Assembly: GCA_010206225.2 (NCBI GenBank)
Contig: VIQU02000009.1
Coordinates: 1 to 64,000 of the forward strand
Origin: Lachnospiraceae bacterium MD308
GTDB taxonomy: Bacteria; Bacillota; Clostridia; Lachnospirales; Lachnospiraceae
Length of the DNA: 64,000 nucleotides
Direction: 5' to 3'
The notes under the pieces are model-generated. The model worked only from the letters and a program-made list of their open reading frames with translations, did no database searches and was not told where the DNA came from. The translations under genes and the position numbers were made by a program. This document shows positions 1 to 10,883 of the stretch, piece by piece (the stretch's first letter is position 1; every line of letters starts with the position of its first letter).

Positions 1-324
1 AACCATCCCACTCCTATTCCATCGGCCTCTGTATTATTGCCCAAAATCTCCAGACTTATTCCGGAGGCCAGGTGTGGGCAGCGCCCACAAAAAGGCAATC
101 ATACAGGGTCTTAATAGTCATGCAAAAAAACAGAAAGAATTGTATATATTTTCCTGATATGGTTATACTATAAATACAAGGAACTCTTCGACAGCAAATC
201 GACAACAATAAAAATGTTAAACCGACAAGTAATTCTTTACATATCTAATTCATATCAGAAAGTCTTGCTTTCCATAGACACAGGATTTTTTACAGCCTCG
301 AATCAGCCCAATATTTTTAAGAAA
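1..324. other. Gene-free left edge, possible gene remnant
   Basis: No complete gene is visible. One plus-strand frame (3-173) is open from the window edge and contains SIGLCIIAQNLQTYSGGQVW, which loosely resembles the last glycine box of a histidine-kinase-type ATPase, but no GxG is present, so this is a weak guess about the 3' end of a gene lying mostly outside the window. The rest, 174-324, is AT-rich and holds nothing I can support. Confidence 0.2.
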
Positions 325-2340
325 CTATTCTGACAGATGCCTATTCTTCTTTTTCTTATATACCTTATCATAATATAGTATGCCCGATACAATCATAGCA
401 CCGGCAGTCATGATAAAAATTGCAACTTTAAGCAAACCCTGTCTGCTGCTGTCCTTCCGCTTTCCTTGTCGTACAGTTTCCGGAAACTGCATGTCCGCCT
501 TTTCACCTATACCCCACCGTATTTTTATTGGCTCTGTAATTTTTTCCATCAATGATTTCTTCGGAACAATCTTAAAAAAGAGACTTTTTTCAGATTCATT
601 GCCCGCTTCATCATATGCTTTTACTGTCACCTCATAGTCTTTACATTCACGCAACGCATATTCATACGGCTTTTTTTGAGAATCGATCATCTGGCTTTCT
701 CCATTGATCCGTATCTGCCGGATACAGTCGCTCTCTTTTGCAAGTCCTACACTAAACGTATGTTCTTCCTCATATTCCTTTCCATCTTCAATATTATGGA
801 AAATAATTTCCGGCGCAGTATGATCTACTATAAACTCAGCCGCCGCCTGCGCTTTATTTCCCGCAGCGTCCGTTGCATTCACAGTCATTCTGTGCTTTCC
901 TTCCGCACGAATGGTCTCCCCCATATGATAAAGCATGCCGTCTACTCTCATCTCATATGCATATGTCGTAAAATCCTGAATCATCTGATGAAGAGGATAT
1001 TCCCATTTGAATTTCTTAAGCTGCTGTCCGTCAAGTGCTTCTATATACCGGATAACCGGATTCGTCTTATCAATCATCACCTGCATATCTTTTGTCGATA
1101 CATAGCCCGACATATCTTCTGCCTGAATCTTTACATGATACATCCCATCATTTTTCAATGTCTGTGTAAGCACTTTTCCTTTACTATTATTCTTCCACTC
1201 CGGTGATGAAAGCTGCTTTTTCTTCCCCTTAACATCCGTCCATATTATCTGTGCATAAAATTCCTGCAGCATGTTTTCCTCACTGATTTCACAAGAAAGA
1301 TTCACTGTTTTTCCAGTAATCATATAATCTTTCGCCCCGGTTATGGTTACCTCAGGAGCTACTTTGTCAATAAAAACAGTCTTGACTCTTTCACTTTTAT
1401 TTCCTGCCTTATCTTCAGCGGTCACCGTTACATCAATGCCTTTTCCCAATGCCGACGGACAGGATATCACAAATTCCCACTTTTTTTTATTGGTACTTCC
1501 CAAGAGCTTGCTTCCTTCTCTGCAGGAAATCTTCACAATACCACTTTCAGAGTCTTCTCCGACAACAGATAACAAAACCTTTCCCTGATACCACGCATCA
1601 AACCCATCTGGCACGCTCATTTGGATTTGTGGCTCTTTCGTATCAATCCAAATTTCTTTTTTCAATTTATATTTATCAATCTTTTCCCCCTCCTCATTTT
1701 CCATCCAGACTTGAAGTATATTCTTCCCCTCTAAAAACATATTTCCTGTGATTACTGCCTTTTCTCCCTTGTTCTTCAACGTCTTTTCAATGAGCCTGCT
1801 GTCATCATGTCTTAAGCAGTATTTCGTCACCCCGGCTTCACTCATGTGGGAAATCGTGATTTCTGGTTTTTTTGTATAATAACCCTGCTCTCCATTTGGT
1901 TTCGGTATTTCTATCTGATATCCTTCTATTATTTTCTTTTCTTCTTCAACCGGCGGTTTCTCCTCTCCCTCTTCCGGCGGTTTCTCTTCTCCTTCCGGCG
2001 GCTTCTCCTCTCCCTCTTCCGGCGGTTTCTCTTCTCCCTCCGTTGGCGGCTTCTCCTCTCCTTCTGTCGGCGGTTTCTCTTCTCCCTCCGTCGGCGGCTT
2101 CTCCTCTCCTTCTGTCGGCGGTTTCTCCTCTCCCTCCGTCGGCGGCTTCTCCTCTCCTTCTGTCGGCGGTTTCTCTTCTCCCTCCGTCGGCGGCTTCTCC
2201 TCTTCCTCTTCCGGTTGCTTCTCTTCTTCTATGGATTGCTTCGAATAACTTTCTCCCGCGTATGTTACAGAGCTTTGTTGTATATAAATTAATCCCAACA
2301 CTGCAATCAATGCAGCCAAATATCTTATCTTTCCTGCCAT
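325..2340 (-). CDS. Secreted, membrane-anchored Ig-repeat surface protein
   Basis: A 671-residue protein with an N-terminal signal sequence (about residues 5-28), a long acidic proline-rich stalk made of GEEKPPTE-type octapeptides (about 42-135), several Ig-like/Big-type domains of the kind that carry DKAGNKSE and DAAGNKAQ turns (about 150-600), and one hydrophobic C-terminal segment (about 638-660) followed by a basic tail. This predicts an extracellular protein held by a C-terminal membrane anchor rather than by LPXTG sortase linkage, as no LPXTG is present. Its start overlaps the end of the upstream pseudokinase-like gene by 16 bases, so the two are translated from one message and probably act together at the surface. 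Ligand unknown. Adhesin and signalling co-receptor are both possible. Confidence 0.75.
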   Translation of the reverse strand: MAGKIRYLAALIAVLGLIYIQQSSVTYAGESYSKQSIEEEKQPEEEEEKPPTEGEEKPPTEGEEKPPTEGEEKPPTEGEEKPPTEGEEKPPTEGEEKPPTEGEEKPPEEGEEKPPEGEEKPPEEGEEKPPVEEEKKIIEGYQIEIPKPNGEQGYYTKKPEITISHMSEAGVTKYCLRHDDSRLIEKTLKNKGEKAVITGNMFLEGKNILQVWMENEEGEKIDKYKLKKEIWIDTKEPQIQMSVPDGFDAWYQGKVLLSVVGEDSESGIVKISCREGSKLLGSTNKKKWEFVISCPSALGKGIDVTVTAEDKAGNKSERVKTVFIDKVAPEVTITGAKDYMITGKTVNLSCEISEENMLQEFYAQIIWTDVKGKKKQLSSPEWKNNSKGKVLTQTLKNDGMYHVKIQAEDMSGYVSTKDMQVMIDKTNPVIRYIEALDGQQLKKFKWEYPLHQMIQDFTTYAYEMRVDGMLYHMGETIRAEGKHRMTVNATDAAGNKAQAAAEFIVDHTAPEIIFHNIEDGKEYEEEHTFSVGLAKESDCIRQIRINGESQMIDSQKKPYEYALRECKDYEVTVKAYDEAGNESEKSLFFKIVPKKSLMEKITEPIKIRWGIGEKADMQFPETVRQGKRKDSSRQGLLKVAIFIMTAGAMIVSGILYYDKVYKKKKNRHLSE
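1962..2206 (-). repeat. 24-bp coding tandem repeats with 48-bp higher-order period
   Basis: About ten near-identical 24-base units encode GEEKPPTE or GEEKPPEE in the stalk of the surface protein. Two synonymous versions of the unit alternate over most of the tract, which gives a 48-base super-repeat. Units differ by multiples of three bases, so copy-number change would alter stalk length without breaking the frame. Confidence 0.85.
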
Positions 2341-3902
2341 GTCTTATCTCCTTCCAGATTTATTCCATATTGTCTCATCAATTTTTTGAATTCTTCCACA
2401 TCTCCCAATTCCGGCAATTCCCTTAACTGCTCCTGAATACTTTGAATACATAATTGTCTTTCCATATCTGAGTCACCAAGCAGCGCTGCTGCATATGCAG
2501 TGCGAAGCTCCGCAGAATCATTTATTTCTCCAATACCTGTGCGAAGCATCTCCTGTGCCTGTCCGCTCTCTCCCAGACGTATGAGAATATCTGCAGCCTT
2601 TTTATAAATCTCCTCTCTCACCATCCCATCCTCTTCCTGTTTTAACTGCTCTTCATACATATGAACCGCTTCCTCCATTTCGCCCAGACCTTCACAGGCA
2701 AATGCCATATAGCCTAAAGTTTCCGCTGTTTCTTCTTTGGAACTGTCCTGCAGACATCGTTTCCCGAGTCTTAAAAGATTGCGGAAATCACCGCTCTCCC
2801 CAAGAATGGTATACCCTTTCAGTAGACAGCGATAGTAACTCTGTTTTTCACCTATCCATTCCTCATCCTGTTCTTCCAGTATTATCTCTGCTTCTGAAAG
2901 AATCTGCCTGAGCCTTCCCGCCTGAGCATGATCTCCCGCAAAACACTCCGCTATAACTGCCATATGCTCTGCCAGTGGATTGTCCTTCACGCTTCTAAAA
3001 TATTCCCCGCTTTTTTCATAATTTTTAAGTTCAAGGAAGTATACCGTCCCAAGTTCCATATTCAGGCGCTCTTCCTTTTTACCGTCTGTTATGCCGTCTG
3101 AACCGGACACATTACGTTCCTCCTGCCTATTACTTGTCTGTTTTGTCTGTTCTTTTTCTTCTTGCTTATCACCCTCTTGCTTCGCCTGTTCTGCCGCTGT
3201 ATTTATGCTTTTTACAACTACAACTCCTCCCCCGATCGCTGCGCCTGCAAGAACTGCTATCATCGTCCCTGTCATAACAGCCTGTGTTAATCTTTTCTCC
3301 CCGTTTGTTTGTTTCTTTAATTGTCTGTATTTTGGAATCATTCTTTGAATTTCTGATACATTTTGAAATATTTTTTTTGACTGCCTGTTAAGGCTTCTGG
3401 AAATGATTTTCTGAAATTTTACTTCCTCTCTCCTGCATAAAGGAGGTTCAACCTCTGTCTCCGAGAGTAAATATTGAAGCGTTCTGCCAAATCCGTAGAT
3501 GTCAAGCTCTATGCTGGCTTTTTGATAGTAAGGCTCCTCCGGTGGCAGAAAGTGCTCCCGCACTGTACGCCTTTGCATGATTCTGAGCTGGTCGTTATTC
3601 GATTCAGCATTGACATCAAGAAAACTGATCTGCCTCTCCTCCGATACTATGATACTATACGGGTTCACATAGCGATAGCATGGATTCCCCCGGCATCTGT
3701 GAATCTGTGACAACTGCTTTGCAATATCACTGATCACCCGAAACAGTTCATCCTTTTCTACGCAAGGATGATATTTAATCCATCTGGCCAAGGGATCGCC
3801 TTTTACATACTCTGAACTGATATAGCAGCTTTGATTATGCTCAATTAAACGTAATACATCATATTCTTCTTTAACTGCCAAACGCACCACCTCTCTTAAC
3901 AA
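2325..3902 (-). CDS. Membrane pseudokinase-like protein with TPR-like repeats
   Basis: A 525-residue protein. Residues 1-190 resemble the C-lobe of a Hanks-type kinase, with LSQIHRCRGNPCYRYVNPYS standing where the HRD loop should be and FLDVN where DFG should be. The ATP-binding N-lobe with its lysine is missing or very short, so catalytic activity is unlikely. A membrane segment follows (about 207-231), then a charged linker and a helical TPR-like region (about 285-510), probably outside the cell. The first codon is TTG with no clear ribosome site, and there is no good upstream alternative, so the 5' end may be eroded. It heads an operon with the Ig-repeat surface protein. The cytoplasmic pseudokinase/TM layout recalls EssB/YukC of type VII secretion, but no other ESX gene is nearby and I do not claim it. 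Confidence 0.6.
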   Translation of the reverse strand: MLREVVRLAVKEEYDVLRLIEHNQSCYISSEYVKGDPLARWIKYHPCVEKDELFRVISDIAKQLSQIHRCRGNPCYRYVNPYSIIVSEERQISFLDVNAESNNDQLRIMQRRTVREHFLPPEEPYYQKASIELDIYGFGRTLQYLLSETEVEPPLCRREEVKFQKIISRSLNRQSKKIFQNVSEIQRMIPKYRQLKKQTNGEKRLTQAVMTGTMIAVLAGAAIGGGVVVVKSINTAAEQAKQEGDKQEEKEQTKQTSNRQEERNVSGSDGITDGKKEERLNMELGTVYFLELKNYEKSGEYFRSVKDNPLAEHMAVIAECFAGDHAQAGRLRQILSEAEIILEEQDEEWIGEKQSYYRCLLKGYTILGESGDFRNLLRLGKRCLQDSSKEETAETLGYMAFACEGLGEMEEAVHMYEEQLKQEEDGMVREEIYKKAADILIRLGESGQAQEMLRTGIGEINDSAELRTAYAAALLGDSDMERQLCIQSIQEQLRELPELGDVEEFKKLMRQYGINLEGDKTWQER

Positions 3903-4077
3903 AAAATAAACTTTTGGAATCTTTTCACAGATATTTCTGAAACATAAGAATAAAACAGATTCATCAGAACAACTCGAGTGATTAATATCATAAAAGATAA
4001 ACGAAAAAAAAGCAAGAACTTTTTTGAAAAATTTCAGACATGCTAATTATATACAGCTAAAACTTAAAATAGATCTG

Positions 4078-4117
4078 AAAAGGCAGTATTTAACGGGCAG
4101 CCCCGCTAAATACTGCC
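4078..4117 (-). terminator. Rho-independent terminator of the phosphofructokinase gene
   Basis: An 11-bp perfect stem (GGCAGTATTTA paired with TAAATACTGCC) encloses a GC-rich loop and is followed by four T on the minus strand. It begins 18 bases after the pfp stop codon. Confidence 0.8.
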
Positions 4118-4134
4118 ATCTGTTCTAATTATTC

Positions 4135-5385
4135 TTAATGTCTCTCACTCAGTTCTCTCGGCGTATATAAATGTCTCGGGATACCGTCTACCATAACCGG
4201 CGACACATCTCCCTGAATCAAAGGTCTTACATAAGAAATGAACTCACTGGATACGTAAGTTCCGTCTCTGATCACCCACTCCGGCGGAACAAGCTTCTCA
4301 TCATTGGCGATCTTATGAACATCCTTAACCTCCGTTCCGCACTGATACGGATCGTCAGAAAGTCTCTGAAGAACAACCATCTTACCACTGTCTCCCTCAT
4401 CCGCCGCCTTTACAGCAGCACCGCCTACCTGATAAGCCTCTAAGATATCCACACGGGATGCTGCGTGAGATGCTGCTCTCTGCAGTGTACTGAGCTCAAT
4501 CGCACGAGTCTTGCAGCCAAGCTCCCCTGCAATATAATTTGCAAGATAAGCAGCCGTGCCGGATAACTGCTTATGTCCAAACGCATCTACAAAATCAACA
4601 CTGTTGCCAAGCTCGCATACATATCTTCCATCTTCTGTACAGATACCCTCTGAAATCGCAACTACTACAGAAGTCTTCTTCTCGAGAATCTTTTGAACCT
4701 TGTCACGGAATTTGACCAGATCAAAAGAATGCTCCGGAAGATAGATCATATCCGGTCCTTCACAATCCTCGCCCTGCGCAAGAGCTGCCGCGCCGGTAAG
4801 CCATCCCGCATTACGTCCCATAATCTCTACAATCGTAACAAGTCCGTTAGAATACTCCAGACAGAAACTGTCGCGAATAATCTCCTTCATAGAGGTTCCG
4901 ATATATTTTGCCGCGCTTCCGTATCCCGGCGTGTGGTCTGTCAGTGCAAGATCATTATCAATAGTCTTCGGACAGCCAATGAATCTTGTCGGATGTCCGG
5001 TAATGATTGCATAGTCGGACAGCTTCTTTATCGTGTCCATAGAATCGTTCCCGCCGATGTAAATAAACGCCTCAATATCAAGCTTATCCAGAATGGCAAA
5101 AATCTTATCATACACATCTCTGTCCTCATGGATCTCAGGCAGTTTGTAGCGGCAGGAGCCTAAAAAAGCAGCCGGAGTTCTCTTCAGAAGCTCTGCATCA
5201 AGCTCTGTCTTAATATGATCGGAAAGATCAATATATTTTTCTTCTAATAATCCCTGCACTCCATGCAGCATACCATAAACTTTATTCGCACCGCGGTCTT
5301 TGGCAGTGCGGTAAACGCCTGCAAGACTGGAGTTAATAGCTGCTGTCGGCCCGCCGGACTGTCCAACAATAACGTTTCTTTTCAT
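4135..5385 (-). CDS. pfp: Diphosphate-type 6-phosphofructokinase
   Basis: A 416-residue enzyme of the phosphofructokinase family, which phosphorylates fructose 6-phosphate in glycolysis. The N-terminal GQSGGPTAAINSS loop, the GGNDSM motif and PKTIDND are visible. In this family an aspartate in the GGxD motif together with the lysine of PKTIDND marks enzymes that use pyrophosphate instead of ATP, so I infer PPi dependence and reversibility. MGRNAGW, the substrate-binding stretch, is intact. Length fits the clostridial 400-420-residue subgroup. It is a single-gene unit closed by its own terminator. Confidence 0.88.
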   Translation of the reverse strand: MKRNVIVGQSGGPTAAINSSLAGVYRTAKDRGANKVYGMLHGVQGLLEEKYIDLSDHIKTELDAELLKRTPAAFLGSCRYKLPEIHEDRDVYDKIFAILDKLDIEAFIYIGGNDSMDTIKKLSDYAIITGHPTRFIGCPKTIDNDLALTDHTPGYGSAAKYIGTSMKEIIRDSFCLEYSNGLVTIVEIMGRNAGWLTGAAALAQGEDCEGPDMIYLPEHSFDLVKFRDKVQKILEKKTSVVVAISEGICTEDGRYVCELGNSVDFVDAFGHKQLSGTAAYLANYIAGELGCKTRAIELSTLQRAASHAASRVDILEAYQVGGAAVKAADEGDSGKMVVLQRLSDDPYQCGTEVKDVHKIANDEKLVPPEWVIRDGTYVSSEFISYVRPLIQGDVSPVMVDGIPRHLYTPRELSERH

Positions 5386-5440
5386 AATTCCAATACCTTC
5401 CTTCTATTAATTGCTCTCAATAGGATTATTCTATTACATT

Positions 5441-7088
<1,648 letters not shown>

Positions 7089-7188
7089 TCACCTCTTCTG
7101 ACTATTATTTCCGCTCGGAAAATGCGTTATTTACATTGTAACACACAAACAGATCATTTCGGCATAATTTTACCGCCATTACTTAAAT

Positions 7189-7839
7189 TTATCGTTTTTC
7201 ACTAAGCCATGCGTTTTCCGTCTCAGAAGCAGTCGTTCCCGGTACGTCTGACGGTATATTCTGAATTGTAATCGTAACCGCTTTATCTCCATCTAGAGCG
7301 ATCCTGATCATATCTCCACTTTGTATATCGCTTATTTTAGCTTCCTCTGTCGGGTGTTTCGGTGCCTCTTCCTTTTCACCTTGAGGCTCATTCGGCTGTT
7401 TTGGTGCTTCTTCCTTTTCACCTTGAGATTCCTCTGGCTTATTTCTTTCTTCTCCCTCCGGTTTTTCTGGCATCTTAGGCTCCTCCCCTTCTTCCTCCGG
7501 TTTCGTCCGATTCTTCGGCATTTCACCCTGCGGTCCACCTGCCATACCGCTTTCTTTATAAACTTCTGTCTCTTCTGTCACTTTAATCGTCTGTTCATCT
7601 CCGGTAAATTACATTTCTCCCGGTTCTTTACGCTGCTCAGCAATTTTAACCGTTATCTCACTCTTACTGACCGCAGATACCTGTCCATACAACATATTGT
7701 TCTCTTTGTTATCCGCTTTACTAATGCCATCCATACTTTTCTGGCTGCTTTGGGCGCTCTGACTGCTCTGACATCCGGTCACTGTTACCGTCAGCATCGC
7801 ACTCAATGCTATTGCCGTCAATATTTTCAATCTCTTCAT
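7189..7839 (-). pseudogene. Lipoprotein gene interrupted by an in-frame TAA
   Basis: The first part (7609-7839) encodes a lipoprotein signal ending in TVTGC, then SKSEITVKIAEQRKEPGEM, and stops at TAA (7609-7611). Reading on in exactly the same frame gives FTGDEQTIKVTEETEVYKES and then a low-complexity E/K/P region with GEKEEAPK repeats and a conserved-looking end (IQSGDMIRIALDGDKAVTIT), closing at 7189. The two halves are clearly one protein of about 216 codons, probably an extracellular lipoprotein modulating ion or metal interaction. Function is unknown. A single nonsense change is the simplest reading. Readthrough or a sequencing error cannot be excluded. Confidence 0.75.
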
Positions 7840-8002
7840 TGTTCTGTCTGTTCCTTTCTGATCAATGATTGCCGCATTCCGGCCCGACGGGGCTGTATAA
7901 TTTCAATTATAAATTATACCGTGATCCTTTGATAAAACTATGATGAATCTGTGACAGTTCTGTGTTTTATCATTCGATCAAATAAGAAAATTCATCGAAC
8001 GC

Positions 8003-8030
8003 AAAAAGCACCCTGTCATTCAGAGTGCTC
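8003..8030 (-). terminator. Terminator after tRNA-Arg
   Basis: On the minus strand AGCACTCTG pairs with CAGGGTGCT around a five-base loop and is followed by TTTTT. It lies about 30 bases after the 3' end of the tRNA-Arg gene. Confidence 0.8.
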
Positions 8031-8061
8031 TCGTCATCCATACATATAAGGATCAATATAA

Positions 8062-8135
8062 CGTGGGCGAGAGGATTCGAACCCCCGACCTTTTGGTCCG
8101 TAGCCAAACGCTCTATCCAGCTGAGCTACGCCCAC
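8062..8135 (-). tRNA. tRNA-Arg (anticodon ACG)
   Basis: A 74-base cloverleaf: acceptor GTGGGCG/CGCCCAC, D arm GCTCAGCTGGATAGAGC, anticodon arm TTTGG-CTACGGA-CCAAA with ACG at 34-36, and T arm containing GGTTCGAATCC. The discriminator base is G. CCA is not encoded and must be added by the CCA-adding enzyme. Confidence 0.96.
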
Positions 8136-8386
8136 ACAACTGTATATTTCTCTACAGCAAAAATAATTATATTCCATTTCCCACATTCTGTCAATAGAAA
8201 AATATTTTTTTCTACAGATTTTTTCCCAAACAGGCTGGCTTGCTCATTTTATTCGGATCTGGACTTTTTATCCTATCCACTTACATGCTAAAATAATAAC
8301 ATCATGTTCAATATCAGAAGAAAAAGCCATTGTCCCAGCAACGCAATATATAAATTTTACATATCAAAATTTAAAAAGGAGCCGCT

Positions 8387-9280
8387 ATGACAAAAAAAAT
8401 CGCAGTGATCAATGATTTATCCGGATTTGGCCGCTGTTCTCTGACTGCCGCCATCTCCGTTCTGTCAGCGATGGGAATATCCCCCTGTCCGCTTCCGACA
8501 GCCATCTTAAGCGCCCAGACCGGATATCCCAGCTATTATTGTGACGATTATACGGATAAGATGGAATATATCCGAAGGGAATGGAAAAACATGGGGGCAA
8601 AGTTCGACGGAATCTACACCGGATTCGTCGCAAGCGAAGAGCAGATCCGACAGATTTTTCAATTTCTTGACACGTTTCACCACGACGGGAGTTTCCTTCT
8701 TGTAGATCCTGTAATGGGGGATGACGGAATTCACTACGACATGTTTACAGACACACTGCTCTCGCTCATGAAGGAACTTGTCTTTCGAGCTGAGATAATC
8801 ACGCCAAACGTAACAGAACTGTGTCTTCTCACCGATACCGATTATGGGCACATCACGGGAATCAAGCAGCTCAGCCTGCTATCAGGGAAAAACGGATATA
8901 ATAAGCCTCTGCTGAAAGAGATTGCAATCCTCGCCCAATCCTTATGCAGACAACAGATAAAACACATCGTCGTGACCGGAATCCGATTTACAGATAAAGA
9001 CGGCATACAGAAGATGGGAAACCTCTATGCCACAGAAAATTCCTATGAGATGTTCTCATTTCCCTATGTAGGAGGAAGCTATTCTGGAACCGGTGATTTA
9101 TTCGCGTCTTGCCTGTGTGCCGGAATCGCCAGAGGTGATGATATTCCTTCTATCATACAGACTGCCGGAACATTCATCGAACTGGCTTTGAGCGATTCTG
9201 TAAAAGAACGAATTGACCGCAATGACGGCGTAAATTACGAAAAGTATCTTTCCCTTCTGATCCCGAAGACTTCCGACTAA
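8387..9280 (+). CDS. Pyridoxamine/pyridoxal kinase
   Basis: A 297-residue ribokinase-fold enzyme that phosphorylates vitamin B6 vitamers to feed pyridoxal phosphate supply. It shows the N-terminal NDLSGFGRCSLTAAI stretch, DPVMGDDG, ITPNVTE and the anionic-hole motif GTGDLFAS, all typical of PdxK/PdxY proteins. A good ribosome site (AAGGAG) precedes the ATG. It is monocistronic between tRNA-Arg and the gal operon. A hydroxymethylpyrimidine kinase is the alternative, but the motif set favours B6 salvage. Confidence 0.87.
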   Translation: MTKKIAVINDLSGFGRCSLTAAISVLSAMGISPCPLPTAILSAQTGYPSYYCDDYTDKMEYIRREWKNMGAKFDGIYTGFVASEEQIRQIFQFLDTFHHDGSFLLVDPVMGDDGIHYDMFTDTLLSLMKELVFRAEIITPNVTELCLLTDTDYGHITGIKQLSLLSGKNGYNKPLLKEIAILAQSLCRQQIKHIVVTGIRFTDKDGIQKMGNLYATENSYEMFSFPYVGGSYSGTGDLFASCLCAGIARGDDIPSIIQTAGTFIELALSDSVKERIDRNDGVNYEKYLSLLIPKTSD

Positions 9281-9290
9281 CGCGTAAAAG

Positions 9291-9322
9291 ACGGCGAATT
9301 TTACAATCCGCCGCCTTTCTTC
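9291..9322 (+). terminator. Probable terminator after pyridoxamine kinase
   Basis: Ten bases after the stop codon CGGCG pairs with CGCCG across a 12-base loop, followed by a mixed CCTTTCTT tail. An alternative GTAAAA/TTTTAC pairing overlaps it. The stem is short, so confidence is modest. Confidence 0.4.
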
Positions 9323-9381
9323 CTATGTCTTCCTAACTTCCTTCTGATACAGCAGCCTGTTGATATCTGCTGCTTTCTTTC

Positions 9382-10872
9382 CTACAAAGTATTGATAAAC
9401 CTCTCAAATGCCTCGCGTCCCTCAGGCGTACATTTGTAAACACCAGCGTCCTCCAGCACTTGTACGAATACATTCCCGATTTCCTTTTTCAGGATGTCAA
9501 CTACATTTTCCTTTGTGATATTTTCATATTTCGGCTTGAATTCCTCCACCCAGTCTGCATGTTTTTCAATCTTTTCATTGCTTCCGATCTCTTTTCCTTC
9601 TGTGATATACTCTGCCAGAAGCTCGATCTCTTCTTTCAGTCTGGAAGGCAGGACCGCAAGTCCCATAACCTCGATAAGACCGATATTTTCCTTCTTGATA
9701 TGATGGCGCTCTGCATGAGGGTGGTAGACGCCGAGCGGATGCTCTTCTGTAGTGATGTTATTGCGAAGCGTCAGATCAAGCTCGTACGTATCTCCCACCT
9801 TTCTTGCAATTGGCGTGATCGTGTTGTGAGGCTCTCCGTCTGTCTCCGCAAAGATAAACGCCTCCTCATCCGTATAGCCTCTCCATTTATTAAGCACATG
9901 GTCCGCCAGCTCGATCAGCCGCTTTTCATCCTTATTTCTGATACGCAGTACGGACAGCGGCCATTTTACGATGCCTGCCTCAACGTCTTCGTATCCCGGA
10001 ATCACTACCTGTTTCTCGATCGGAGCCTTCGCCATAGCAAAGGTATAATGTCCTCCCTGAAAATGATCATGGCTTAAGATGGAGCCGCCTACGATCGGAA
10101 GATCCGCATTGGAGCCGAGGAAATAGTGCGGAAACAGCTTTACAAAGTCAAACAGCTTGATAAATGCTGCCTTTTCAATCTTCATCGGCGTATGCTGTCC
10201 GTTGAACACGATACAATGTTCATTATAATATACATACGGAGAATACTGGAATCCCCACTTACTATCATTGATCGTGATTGGAATAATCCGATGATTTTCC
10301 CTTGCGGGATGATTTACACGTCCTGCATACCCTTCATTTTCCATACAGAGCAGGCACTTCGGATAACTGCTTGCCTTGGCGTTTTTAGCTGCCGCAATTG
10401 CCTTAGGATCCTTTTCCGGCTTAGAAAGATTTACCGTAATGTCAATCTCACCGTATTCGGAATCCACTTTCCACTTCATGTCTTTCTTTACACGGTAACG
10501 GCGGATATAATCACTGTCCTGGCTCAGCTTGTAAAAATATTCTGTCGCTTTTTCAGGCGTTCTTCCGTATCTGTCCCAAAATTCCTTCTGCACCTGGGCC
10601 GGTCTGGGCATTAAACAGTTCATAAGTTTTGTATCAAACAAATCCCTGTATACAATGCTGTCCTCAATAATTCCCCGCTCTACCGCCTCTTCAAGGAGAT
10701 TTTTAAGCACTTCTTCAAGATCAATGTCCGATCTGTCAACATCTGTATCCTCATAGCTGTCTTCCTTAAACATATCCAGCAGAAGATTGGTCGTATAAAT
10801 GCGCTCGCACTCTGGAACAAGCCCTGCCTGTACACCATATTCTACTAGTTTTTTAATATTTTCTGATAACAT
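9382..10872 (-). CDS. galT: UDP-glucose--hexose-1-phosphate uridylyltransferase
   Basis: A 496-residue enzyme of the Gram-positive class II GalT type (longer than the roughly 350-residue E. coli class), second step of the Leloir pathway: galactose 1-phosphate plus UDP-glucose gives UDP-galactose plus glucose 1-phosphate. The central region contains GGSILSHDHFQGGHYTF, the histidine-rich nucleotide-transfer site, and PHNTITPIARK. Strong ribosome site AAGGAGG. It starts 11 bases after galK, in the same operon, and lies opposite an AraC-type regulator. Confidence 0.95.
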   Translation of the reverse strand: MLSENIKKLVEYGVQAGLVPECERIYTTNLLLDMFKEDSYEDTDVDRSDIDLEEVLKNLLEEAVERGIIEDSIVYRDLFDTKLMNCLMPRPAQVQKEFWDRYGRTPEKATEYFYKLSQDSDYIRRYRVKKDMKWKVDSEYGEIDITVNLSKPEKDPKAIAAAKNAKASSYPKCLLCMENEGYAGRVNHPARENHRIIPITINDSKWGFQYSPYVYYNEHCIVFNGQHTPMKIEKAAFIKLFDFVKLFPHYFLGSNADLPIVGGSILSHDHFQGGHYTFAMAKAPIEKQVVIPGYEDVEAGIVKWPLSVLRIRNKDEKRLIELADHVLNKWRGYTDEEAFIFAETDGEPHNTITPIARKVGDTYELDLTLRNNITTEEHPLGVYHPHAERHHIKKENIGLIEVMGLAVLPSRLKEEIELLAEYITEGKEIGSNEKIEKHADWVEEFKPKYENITKENVVDILKKEIGNVFVQVLEDAGVYKCTPEGREAFERFINTL

Positions 10873-10883
10873 GCTGCGCCTCC

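Noticed and set aside
1960-2210. CRISPR array, suggested by regular repeats
   Set aside because: Units are directly adjacent 24-mers in frame with a gene, without spacers. No cas genes in the window.
1846-2426. Long plus-strand frames rich in Leu/Ser/Pro or Phe/Leu/Arg
   Set aside because: They are the reverse complement of the GEEKPPTE repeat tract. Openness follows from the repeat's codon composition, not from selection.
2325-3902. Type VII secretion EssB
   Set aside because: The pseudokinase-TM layout is similar but no WxG100, EssC or other ESX gene is near, and the C-terminal part looks TPR-like.
7321-7932. 203-codon plus-strand frame
   Set aside because: Antisense to the low-complexity E/K/P region of the broken lipoprotein gene; Phe/Leu/Arg-rich with no start signal.
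8025-8291. Plus-strand open frame of 88 codons with ARGFEPPTF
   Set aside because: It is antisense to the tRNA-Arg gene, a classic false protein. No ribosome site.
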